From Bifidobacterium breve (lineage in GTDB: Bacteria > Actinomycetota > Thermoleophilia > Solirubrobacterales > Solirubrobacteraceae), in NCBI GenBank assembly GCA_945881845.1, contig CAMCVN010000006.1, positions 1-64,000 of the forward strand: a DNA stretch of 64,000 nt. Direction: 5' to 3'. Of this stretch, positions 9,276 to 16,494 are shown piece after piece. The notes beneath the pieces were generated by a model that made no database searches, was not told the DNA's origin, and saw only the letters and a program-made list of their open reading frames with translations. A program made the translations under genes and the position numbers. Position 1 is the stretch's first letter. Every line of letters starts with the position of its first letter.

Positions 9276-10986
9276 TTTTCTCCTGGGCCGAACTCGGCGG
9301 ATCTAGATGCTGACTTTGGCGTGCAGCGCCATCGCCGACAACTGTCCGATGTGACAGTCGCTCGGTCATCGACGAAAGCTCCAGCGACGGCTCCTGATTC
9401 GAGAACTGTTCTCGCAGCAGGAACTTCTTTAGCTTCCCGCTAGGCGTGCGCGGAAGTTCATCAATCACCTTGACCGACCTCGGCTTCTTGTAGCTAGCGA
9501 GGCGCTCAGTGCAGTAGTCGATAATCGCTCGCTCATCGACGATCGATCCTGGCGCGGCTTCGACTACGGCGCAGACGATCTCTCCCCATTTCTCGTCAGG
9601 GAGCCCGACGACGGCAGCATCTGAAACAGTCGCGTGCTCGCGCAGGACGGCCTCGATCTCGGATGGGAAGATGTTCATTCCGCCGCTGATGATCATGTCC
9701 CCCTTGCGGCCGGAGATGTACAGATAGCCCTCGTCGTCAAAGCGGCCCATGTCACCTGTGTGCAGCCAGCCATCGACGATCATCTCGTCGGTCATCTCAG
9801 GGTCATCCCAGTAACCCGCCGTGACCGAGGGAGCGCGCACAAGGATCTCCCCATCCCCACCCGGCGCTACCTCGCTGCCATCTAACGCCTCAAGTCGAAT
9901 CTCAGCGTGCATCGAGGCCTTGCCAGCCGATCCCGGTTTGCGGTGCGCGTCCTGCGGCGGGACGAAGGTCACCGTTCCGCCACCCTCGGTGAGCCCATAG
10001 ACCTGAATAAAGTCGGTTGTAGGGAAGACCTCCTGTGCACGACTCGTAGTCGCGGCCGAGACCGGCTGCCCCCCGCACATGATCATCTTCAGAGCACTGA
10101 GATCGAAGTCCTCGAGGTTCGGCAGGCGGAAGATGTCGTAGAGCATCGTTGGCACCCAAAGAACGTGGGTTATCTGATGATCAGCCACATAACGCAGTGT
10201 TTCCCCGGCGTCGAAGCCGCTTGACCGTTCGATATGGACTGTCCCGCCCTGTTGGAGGATGCCCCACGTAAAGTCGTGGCGACCGCCGATGTAATAGAGG
10301 TCGATAACGACGTGGGTGGAACTCTGCGGCCCGAGCTGGAAATCAACTATCTGCTGGATCGAGTTCCAGAGCACCGAGCCGTTCGTCCAGACGACGCCTT
10401 TCGGCTGACCGGTAGTGCCGGATGTAAAGATGATCTCGTGCGGGTCATCGAGCTGACCCGTTCTAGTAGGACGCTCGTTCGAGGAGGATCTCAACAGCTC
10501 CTCGTACGAAAGATCTGCAACTCCGTCGTCGATCGTGATGATCGTCCGCAGTTCGGGCACCTCGCCGGACCGTCGTAGCGCGAGGATCGTAGGTAGAAAA
10601 CGCTCGTCAACAAAGATCGCCTTGGCTTGCGAACGGCGGAGCAGATTCGCCAGCTCGCCCTCGCGCAGGCGCCAGTTAAGCGGCACCATGATCGCTCGCG
10701 CCGCTGCGATCCCTACCTCGATCTCGATGAACTCAAGGCGGTTGACGGCGAGGATTGCAACACGATCCAGCTCCTCCAGTCCCAGACCAACAAGGCCGTT
10801 CGCAATGCGCCGCGAGGCGTCCCTCAGCTCGCCGTAGGTGCGCGAGCTGCCTTCGAAGACGACTCCTGGGCTATCGAGATCCAGGCCGGCACGCTCGAAC
10901 AGGTATGGCATTGAGAGGAAGTCCCAGCGCTGCGAAGCAGACTGGCCCACAAACTTGTAGTTCCGGTTCGGTTCGGGACGTTCCAC
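9268..10986 (-). CDS. AMP-binding acyl-CoA ligase (ANL superfamily)
   Basis: 572 residues. ANL core motifs are intact: the P-loop IIFTSGTTGQPKGVV, VYGLTEGGG (A5), the A7 motif GWLHTGDMGRFDDEGYLYISGRKGDMIISGG, and the A10 lysine in TPSGKLKKFLLRE. After that an unusual tail of about 35 polar residues follows. It makes an acyl-CoA from a free acid via an acyl-AMP. It lies directly upstream of, and overlaps, the hydantoinase A gene and follows the LvaA-like kinase gene on the same strand, so it probably activates the acid made by one of these steps. The acid substrate cannot be read from the sequence. Confidence 0.9.
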   Translation of the reverse strand: MERPEPNRNYKFVGQSASQRWDFLSMPYLFERAGLDLDSPGVVFEGSSRTYGELRDASRRIANGLVGLGLEELDRVAILAVNRLEFIEIEVGIAAARAIMVPLNWRLREGELANLLRRSQAKAIFVDERFLPTILALRRSGEVPELRTIITIDDGVADLSYEELLRSSSNERPTRTGQLDDPHEIIFTSGTTGQPKGVVWTNGSVLWNSIQQIVDFQLGPQSSTHVVIDLYYIGGRHDFTWGILQQGGTVHIERSSGFDAGETLRYVADHQITHVLWVPTMLYDIFRLPNLEDFDLSALKMIMCGGQPVSAATTSRAQEVFPTTDFIQVYGLTEGGGTVTFVPPQDAHRKPGSAGKASMHAEIRLEALDGSEVAPGGDGEILVRAPSVTAGYWDDPEMTDEMIVDGWLHTGDMGRFDDEGYLYISGRKGDMIISGGMNIFPSEIEAVLREHATVSDAAVVGLPDEKWGEIVCAVVEAAPGSIVDERAIIDYCTERLASYKKPRSVKVIDELPRTPSGKLKKFLLREQFSNQEPSLELSSMTERLSHRTVVGDGAARQSQHLDPPSSAQEKND

Positions 10987-11070
10987 GCGACGCTGTCTCC
11001 ATTCAGGCGGACGTCACCAGAATGACACCGCCGAGGCAGGCAGGGCACTGGCGAATCTGCCAGTGAATTC

Positions 11071-12102
11071 TCACCAGTCCATGATGCCGGCGAGATCTTG
11101 CCGTATGCCAGGCAGCACGAATCGGGTCCAGGCGAGACGAATGTCGGTCGTTCGATGCTCGGAATAAATGCGCAGCCCTGTCGTCATGATCGCGACCAGC
11201 ATCAGCGCACCAACGGCGGAGAAGGTCCTGACGACTTCAGGATCAAGCGGTCGGCCTGTCAGCTCGCTGTAGCGCTCGGCAAACCACTCGTGGTCGGCGA
11301 CAGCGTTCAGCAATTCCGAGCCCGGAGTCGTGAACTTACCCCCGTGATAATTGAGTGACATGTAGCCAATGTCGAAGCGCGGATCTCCGACATGGGAGAG
11401 TTCCCAGTCAAGGATCGCGCTGATCCTGCCGTCCTCGATCAAGCAGTTCCCGATCCGGTAATCACCGTGGACCAGGGCGGGCTCAACGGGGTCTGGCTCG
11501 TGCGCCCGCACCCAGCGGTAACTCTCATCGATCACCGGGTCGCGAACGATGCGATTCTCCTCGTACACACCCTGCCAGTGGTCGACGGTCTCGAGGAAGC
11601 TCCTCGGCGTGGCGGCCTCGGCCGCGCGGCCGGCATCGATCTGGTGAATCGCAGCGAGGTACTTAACGTGATCCTCGGCAATGCCTCGGTCGCCGTCCCA
11701 GTCAGCTTGGAGCTCAGCTCTATCACGACCGCGCCAAACGTTGATCGCCTTGCCGGGAAGGCGATCCATCACGAAGAAGGGACCGTCAAACGGCGTGTCC
11801 TCGTCCGCAACAAAGCCGTGAACGGCCGGGGTCGGCAGCGATTCCGGGACGAGCAACTCGAATACGCGAAACTCCTGGCCGAGGTCGGTATCCAATGTCG
11901 AGCCCTGAGGGCGAGCCCGCACGACGCACGAGAGTTGCTCGTCGCCGTCTTTGATCTCAGCAATGTAGGAGTGACGCGACCAGCCACCTTGCAACTGCTC
12001 CAAGTAGGTCACTTGCGCGTCGTCGCTGACCGATCCAACCGCACGCATGCAAGCGAGCAGCGCCTTGGCCTTGGGTTCGTCGATGTCGTGATGGTCGGCC
12101 AT
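11071..12102 (-). CDS. LvaA-like phosphotransferase (probable 4-hydroxyacyl-CoA kinase)
   Basis: 343 residues with an aminoglycoside-phosphotransferase (APH) kinase fold. GGWSRHSYIAEI replaces the P-loop, HGDYRIGN is the catalytic loop and DWELSHVGDPRFD the metal-binding DFG-like motif. This clade includes LvaA of the Pseudomonas putida levulinate pathway and the kinase domain of human ACAD10/ACAD11, which phosphorylate the 4-hydroxyl of 4-hydroxyacyl-CoAs. Three bases upstream is a small LvaB-like gene, and the same run encodes an ACAD10/11-type dehydrogenase. That makes a 4-hydroxyacyl-CoA kinase role more likely than antibiotic resistance. A paralogue with the same partner is at 60213-61229. 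Confidence 0.82.
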   Translation of the reverse strand: MADHHDIDEPKAKALLACMRAVGSVSDDAQVTYLEQLQGGWSRHSYIAEIKDGDEQLSCVVRARPQGSTLDTDLGQEFRVFELLVPESLPTPAVHGFVADEDTPFDGPFFVMDRLPGKAINVWRGRDRAELQADWDGDRGIAEDHVKYLAAIHQIDAGRAAEAATPRSFLETVDHWQGVYEENRIVRDPVIDESYRWVRAHEPDPVEPALVHGDYRIGNCLIEDGRISAILDWELSHVGDPRFDIGYMSLNYHGGKFTTPGSELLNAVADHEWFAERYSELTGRPLDPEVVRTFSAVGALMLVAIMTTGLRIYSEHRTTDIRLAWTRFVLPGIRQDLAGIMDW

Positions 12103-12105
12103 CGG

Positions 12106-12483
12106 CTATTCGGGAATCGCCGCTAGCGCAGCGACCTCGCGGTCAGCCATCTCACGCAGGATGCGATGGATCTCAGGTCGGCGCGGATCATCTGCTGGCA
12201 TCTGCTCGAAGAGGAGGGACAGCTGCTCGCCAACAGCGATGCTGCTACCGGCCTCAGCCATCTGCGCTTCTTGATCTCCGAGCACCGGCCCCAGCTCGCC
12301 CTTAATCCAAGTCAGCATCGCCGGAGCTGCGACGTTCTCGGCAGCCAGCAGCCGCGCGACGCTATAGGCCGACAGAAGCTGGCTGCGCTCATAGTCCTCA
12401 AGCGCCGCGCCACGATCGGCAGCAGCTCGCAAGACGCTGCCGATGCCAATCAGAAGCTGGTCGGTCCTCAGAGCGTTAAACAC
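12106..12483 (-). CDS. LvaB-like small partner of the kinase (DUF6285-like)
   Basis: About 125 residues, mostly helical. It has no enzyme motif but a conserved block, EDYERSQLLSAYSVARLLAAE. A second family member at 61226-61672 has DDWESGQLLSVYSATRHLAAE, and each sits directly upstream of an APH-type kinase. In P. putida, LvaB is a small protein of unknown structure required with LvaA for 4-hydroxyvaleryl-CoA kinase activity; I infer the same role. I choose the GTG at 12483 because from there (VFNALRTDQ...) the protein aligns without gaps to the start of its paralogue (MWNPLSPSE...). The reading frame extends to a TTG at 12495. The DUF6285 assignment is from memory and unverified. Confidence 0.68.
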   Translation of the reverse strand: MFNALRTDQLLIGIGSVLRAAADRGAALEDYERSQLLSAYSVARLLAAENVAAPAMLTWIKGELGPVLGDQEAQMAEAGSSIAVGEQLSLLFEQMPADDPRRPEIHRILREMADREVAALAAIPE

Positions 12484-12531
12484 CCCACCAATCAAACTCC
12501 CTGGGGCTGCAGCTCGCCACTGTCAGATGCG

Positions 12532-12930
12532 CTAGGCCGGCGCCAAGCGCCGTGGCAACTTAACCAGCGCTTGCAAGACTTCGCGATCATCGACCGTGCA
12601 GCGTGCCATCACAACTACGACGGCCGCAAACTGGAGCACTTCAACGGCGCTGCAGACGACCGTCGAACCGATCGGAACCGGCCCGCGGAACGCAACGTCG
12701 ACCGTCACTCCCGCGGGCAACCCTTCGCAGCCCAGCCACGTCGCGACCGCTTCATATACGGCCTGGAGCGCGATCGGGCCGTGCGCGACGACAACACCGA
12801 AAGGGCCGGCGGCAGCGTAATCGGGATCTACGTGCAGCGGGTTGTAGTCGCCGGATACCTCTGCGTACATCGAAATTGCGGCCCCGTCTACGAGGTGGCG
12901 AACCTCAGGGAATGGCTTGAGCGTGGTCAT
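12532..12930 (-). CDS. MaoC-family hotdog hydratase, catalytic half
   Basis: 132 residues forming one hotdog domain. It has the (R)-hydratase-2 motif SGDYNPLHVDPDYA followed by VAHGPIALQAVY, with the catalytic Asp and His present. The enzyme would hydrate an enoyl-CoA to a 3-hydroxyacyl-CoA or act in reverse. It overlaps the upstream FAS1-like half by 4 bases, and the two almost certainly form a heterodimer equal to a double-hotdog hydratase. A paralogous pair is at 19727-20553. The last codons happen to encode a strong GC hairpin. It sits between the LLM oxidoreductase and the LvaB-like gene. Confidence 0.87.
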   Translation of the reverse strand: MTTLKPFPEVRHLVDGAAISMYAEVSGDYNPLHVDPDYAAAGPFGVVVAHGPIALQAVYEAVATWLGCEGLPAGVTVDVAFRGPVPIGSTVVCSAVEVLQFAAVVVVMARCTVDDREVLQALVKLPRRLAPA

Positions 12931-13346
12931 GCGTCTCGAATCGTCCAGTCGACCAATGCCGCGACGACTCCCTCGTTCTCGATTGTGAATCGAAAAGTTG
13001 TGTAAAGCCTGCCGTCACGTTCGTCCTTGTCGGATACGACTACGGCGACGTCGAGCGTGCACCCCGACGGTATCTCTGCTTGGACGTCGAAGCTCTGCCC
13101 CAAGAGCACTCCGCCTGGAGGGATCCCTGACAGTGCTCGGCGGAGGACGCGCAGCGTAACCAACGGCAGAACCCCGGCAGGGGCAACCGCACCGGCCCGC
13201 TCGGTGCCAAGCTCGCCGCGCAGGACGCTGCTGACCGCGGCGCTCAACGGCTCAACGAACGGTCCAAACTCCTGCCCGGCATGAAGGTCTTGGTAGCGCG
13301 TCTGCGAAAGCAGCGGAACCCCATCGAGCGTGTCGCCCTGCATCAC
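12927..13346 (-). CDS. FAS1-like/MaoC N-terminal hotdog protein, non-catalytic half
   Basis: 139 residues with a hotdog fold of the FAS1-like dehydratase type (YQDLHAGQEFGPFVEPLSAA near the start, then LGQSFDVQAEIPSG). The D-x-x-N-P-x-H hydratase motif is missing, so it should serve as the structural or substrate-binding half for the catalytic partner encoded 4 bases overlapping downstream. Its closest relative in the window is 19727-20152, with the same partner arrangement. The start codon overlaps the stop of the LLM gene in an ATGA, which shows tight operon coupling. Confidence 0.78.
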   Translation of the reverse strand: MMQGDTLDGVPLLSQTRYQDLHAGQEFGPFVEPLSAAVSSVLRGELGTERAGAVAPAGVLPLVTLRVLRRALSGIPPGGVLLGQSFDVQAEIPSGCTLDVAVVVSDKDERDGRLYTTFRFTIENEGVVAALVDWTIRDA

Positions 13347-14365
13347 TCCGCCCCCGGGGCGCAGGCCTCGATCAGACCAAGCGCATTTTCGCGGACTCGT
13401 TCAGGATCGAGTCGGAAACTGGGCGTATAGAGGATCACGTGGTCGAGCAGACCGTCGTAGCGGCGCAGCGCTGAACGCACATCCGAAGGTGTCCCAACAA
13501 CAGCCAGCTGATCGATCATCTCGTCGGGGACCGCCGCAACCATCGCATCTAGGTCGCCGCGTCCAAACGCTTCACGAATAGCCTCGCCAGCAGCCGCGAA
13601 CCCAGTCTTCTCAAGAATCGGGGCGTAGGTCTTCGCCGACGCGTAGAAACCGATCTGCGCAGCGACTTCCCTGCGTGCCTGCTCAGCATCCTCATGCACG
13701 GCAGCGAATACGAGGCTGGCTACAGCGACCTCGCTCGCGTCGCGACCCGCATGGGCGGCGCCACGTTCGATCGCTGGAAGAACGACATCTTCGAGGTAGC
13801 CGGTGGTGAAAAGCGTATGACCCAAGAGCCCGTCCGCGACGCGTCCGGCAACCTCGATCATGCGTGGATTGACTCCCGCGGTGTAGATCGGAATCCGCTC
13901 CCGCAGCGGCGGCAGCAAGTCCCCCGTTGGGGCGATGTGGAGCCTGTAGAACCGGCCATCATGGTCGATCGGCCCTTCGTGCAGTCGCCACAGCCTCCGT
14001 ACTAGAACAACCAGCTCTTCCATCCGAACCGCGGGCGCGTCCGGGTCCTGCCCGTGCCAGTCGGAGATCATCCGACGCGTCCCGTTGCCTAGCCCAAGTA
14101 CGAAACGACCATCCGAAATCTCGTCAAGATCCCGGGCCTCAGCCGCAAGCGTTAGTGGGGTGCGCCCAACGCCGTAGGCGATCGCCGTTCCAACCCGGCA
14201 GCGCTCTGTCCGCGCCGCAAACTCGGCGATCGTGATCGTCGCCGAGCGGCTGTAGAGCTCCGGCGCCCAGGCACTACCGAGACCGGCGATGTCAGCGGCG
14301 ACGGCAACGTCGCTCATCGATCGGACCGAAGTCCCCTGCGTCTCGATGCCGATAGTTGGGACCAT
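13343..14365 (-). CDS. LLM class F420/flavin-dependent oxidoreductase
   Basis: 340 residues. The TIM-barrel luciferase-like features are AARTERCRVGTAIAYGVGRTP, DEISDGRFVLGLGNGTRRMISDWHG and PIYTAGVNPRMIEVAGRVADGLLGHTLFT. The last is typical of F420-dependent members. I place the start at the ATG at 14365 (MVPTIGIETQG), the normal N-terminal beta strand. An open frame continues upstream into the crotonase gene with a low-complexity, Arg-rich translation that is not real. It is closely related to 59188-60219 (shared GNGTRRMISDWHG and YTAGVNPRMIE), which sits beside the second LvaAB pair. It could be a reductase, dehydrogenase or a type II Baeyer-Villiger-like oxygenase. Confidence 0.87.
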   Translation of the reverse strand: MVPTIGIETQGTSVRSMSDVAVAADIAGLGSAWAPELYSRSATITIAEFAARTERCRVGTAIAYGVGRTPLTLAAEARDLDEISDGRFVLGLGNGTRRMISDWHGQDPDAPAVRMEELVVLVRRLWRLHEGPIDHDGRFYRLHIAPTGDLLPPLRERIPIYTAGVNPRMIEVAGRVADGLLGHTLFTTGYLEDVVLPAIERGAAHAGRDASEVAVASLVFAAVHEDAEQARREVAAQIGFYASAKTYAPILEKTGFAAAGEAIREAFGRGDLDAMVAAVPDEMIDQLAVVGTPSDVRSALRRYDGLLDHVILYTPSFRLDPERVRENALGLIEACAPGAE

Positions 14366-14369
14366 CGGC

Positions 14370-15179
14370 CTAGCCGCTCGTGAACTTCGGTGCGCGCTTT
14401 TCGCGGAACGCTTCGAGCGCTTCGCGGAAGTCGTCGCCGCGAGTCGCCAGAGTCTGCCCGCGGTTCTCAACCTCAACCGCCTGGGTCAACGATCCGGCGT
14501 CGACGTTGGCGTTCAGCACGCGCTTCGAAAGCATCACGCCAAACGGCGTGTTCGAGGCGATCTGCGCAGCCATCTCGAACGCTTCTTCGAGCAGCTGGTC
14601 GGCCGCGACGACACGATTGACCAGACCGATTGCCGCTGCCTCCTCGGCATCGACAAACCGCCCTGTGAACATGATCTCGGCGGCGTGCCCGAGACCGACG
14701 ACGCGCGGCAGCGACCATGAAACGCCTACGTCACCAGCGGAAAGACCAATCCGAACAAAGGCTGCGTTGAAACGGGCTTCGGTCGAAGCGATGCGGATGT
14801 CTGCAGCCAGCGCAAGTCCGAGCCCACCTCCGGCTGCAGCTCCGTTGACCGCAGCGATCACCGGCTGTGGCAGCTCGTGGAGCTTGACGAATGCGCCTGC
14901 CCAATGCTGCTGACCGAGCATCATCTCGAGCGCCGTCATGTCGGGAAGCGTCATCGCTTCGTCGAGATCCAGGCCAGAACAGAATCCTTTTCCGGTCCCC
15001 GTGATGACGACTGCCCGAGCCGACGAATCGACCATCAGCTTGCCGGTCAGGTCGTGAATCTCGTCGAACATCTCGAACGTAATCGCGTTCATCTGCTCAG
15101 GACGGTTGAGTGTGATTAGGACGACCCCGTCGCGCGGGCGTTCGACCAGCAATGTGCGGTAATCGTTCACCGCTACCAC
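14370..15179 (-). CDS. Crotonase-family protein (enoyl-CoA hydratase/isomerase)
   Basis: 269 residues. The CoA-binding/oxyanion motifs are GKGFCSGLDL and NGAAAGGGLGLALAADIRIAS. The two glutamates of classical hydratases are not at their usual places: GGGLGLA has Gly in place of the first Glu, and the second region reads AAFVRIGLSAGDVGVSWSLPR. That sequence is common in actinobacterial EchA-type proteins of isomerase or unknown activity. It starts at a GTG that overlaps the stop of the upstream dehydrogenase. Co-transcription with an ACAD10/11-type enzyme and LvaAB suggests a step on the 4-hydroxyacyl-CoA route, but which reaction it catalyses is open. Confidence 0.88.
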   Translation of the reverse strand: MVAVNDYRTLLVERPRDGVVLITLNRPEQMNAITFEMFDEIHDLTGKLMVDSSARAVVITGTGKGFCSGLDLDEAMTLPDMTALEMMLGQQHWAGAFVKLHELPQPVIAAVNGAAAGGGLGLALAADIRIASTEARFNAAFVRIGLSAGDVGVSWSLPRVVGLGHAAEIMFTGRFVDAEEAAAIGLVNRVVAADQLLEEAFEMAAQIASNTPFGVMLSKRVLNANVDAGSLTQAVEVENRGQTLATRGDDFREALEAFREKRAPKFTSG

Positions 15180-16402
15180 GCGACCATTGAAGTGCTCGGT
15201 TCAACTTTGCCGAGTTCGATCCGAGCGATCACCTGTTTGTGGACCTCGTCGGCTCCGTCGCCGATTCGAAGCATCCGGTTGTACCGCGCCATTCCAGCCA
15301 GCGGAGTGTCCTCTGAGACCCCTGCGCCACCCCAAACCTGCATCGCGCGATCGACAACGTTGAGGGCCATCGTCGGTACGACCAGCTTCGTAATCGAGAG
15401 TTCCTCGCGAGCCTCGCGGTTCCCGACCTGATCGAGCTTCCACGCTGCGTACGCAGTCACCAAACGAGCTTGGTCGATCTCAGCCCTCGACGTCGCGATG
15501 AAGTCCTGAACGAACTGTCGCTCCGAGAGCATCGTGCCGAACATCTCGCGCGACTTGGCGCGCTGGCACATCAACTCAAGCGCACGCTCGGCCACGCCGA
15601 TGCAGCGCATGCAGTGATGGATCCGCCCTGGCCCGAGGCGGTCCTGAGCGATCTTGAATCCGCTCTGACGGGCACCGAGCGTGCAAAGCTCAGCCGGCAC
15701 GCGGCAATCGTCATAGGAGATCTCCCAGTGCCCAGGCCCTGCTGTGTGACCATGGTTGGAGAGTGGCCGAACGAGATTGAACCCGGGGGTATCTGTCGGG
15801 ACCAGGAGCATTGTCGCGCGCGAATGCCTTGGAGCATCGGGGTCGGTGACCGCCATCACAATTGCGACTGACGCACCAAGAGCGTTCGTCGTCCACCACT
15901 TGCGGCCATTGATGACCCAGTCAGAGCCGTCGAGTACGGCGCTGCAGGCAAGCCCCGTCGGATCGGAACCGGCCGTATCGGGCTCGGTCATCGAATAGCA
16001 GCTGCGAATCTCCCCCTCGAGCAGCGGATAGAGCCACCGGTCACGCTGATCGTCGGTTGCGTGCTCGACCAGAATCTCCATGTTCCCAGAGTCCGGAGGC
16101 TGGCAGTTAAAGGCGTACGGAGCGACGATCGTCGCGCGGCCCATCTCCTCGGAGAGAGCGCCGTATTCGACATTGGTCAGACCTGGTCCGAACTCCTCGT
16201 TAGGCAGAAAGAGGTTCCAGAGACCCTCCGCTTTCGCCTTCGCCCTGAGCTCAACAAGAATCTCGGGAAAGGCTGTCTGCTGATCGACCTCTCGGTCAAG
16301 CGCCGCCTCGGCCTCACGTTCGTTCGGGTAGATGTGCTCGTCCATGAAGGCCCGAACGCGCTCAAGAAGCTCCTTGCAGCGATCACTCTGTTCAAAATCC
16401 AT
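15173..16402 (-). CDS. ACAD10/ACAD11-type acyl-CoA dehydrogenase (LvaC-like)
   Basis: 409 residues. It matches the dehydrogenase half of ACAD10/11: FNCQPPDSGNMEIL, SCYSMTEPDTAGSDPT, INGRKWWT, and then RLGPGRIHHCMRCIGVAERALELMCQRA and QVWGGAGVSEDTPLAGMARYNRMLRIGDGADEVH. The catalytic Glu of ordinary ACADs is replaced by Asp (IGDG), as I recall for this clade. In animals this domain is fused to an APH kinase and processes 4-phospho-acyl-CoAs. In P. putida the separate LvaC has that role. Here the kinase is a separate gene in the same run (11071-12102). It overlaps the crotonase gene by 7 bases. Confidence 0.9.
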   Translation of the reverse strand: MDFEQSDRCKELLERVRAFMDEHIYPNEREAEAALDREVDQQTAFPEILVELRAKAKAEGLWNLFLPNEEFGPGLTNVEYGALSEEMGRATIVAPYAFNCQPPDSGNMEILVEHATDDQRDRWLYPLLEGEIRSCYSMTEPDTAGSDPTGLACSAVLDGSDWVINGRKWWTTNALGASVAIVMAVTDPDAPRHSRATMLLVPTDTPGFNLVRPLSNHGHTAGPGHWEISYDDCRVPAELCTLGARQSGFKIAQDRLGPGRIHHCMRCIGVAERALELMCQRAKSREMFGTMLSERQFVQDFIATSRAEIDQARLVTAYAAWKLDQVGNREAREELSITKLVVPTMALNVVDRAMQVWGGAGVSEDTPLAGMARYNRMLRIGDGADEVHKQVIARIELGKVEPSTSMVAW

Positions 16403-16494
16403 CGTCCTACCTCCGCTCGCGGTTGCGCCCGGCTGAGAGCGCCAATATCAACCAGCCTACGTCGCTCGAGCGGCCACCGGCATTGGCGGAATGG

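Noticed and set aside
11071-12102. Aminoglycoside resistance phosphotransferase
   Set aside because: The fold is shared, but the LvaB-like partner and ACAD10/11-type neighbour point to an acyl-CoA substrate.
12538-12552. CGGCGC-CAA-GCGCCG hairpin as a terminator
   Set aside because: It is inside the last codons of the catalytic hotdog gene, with another co-directional gene 36 bases on; likely a coding coincidence.
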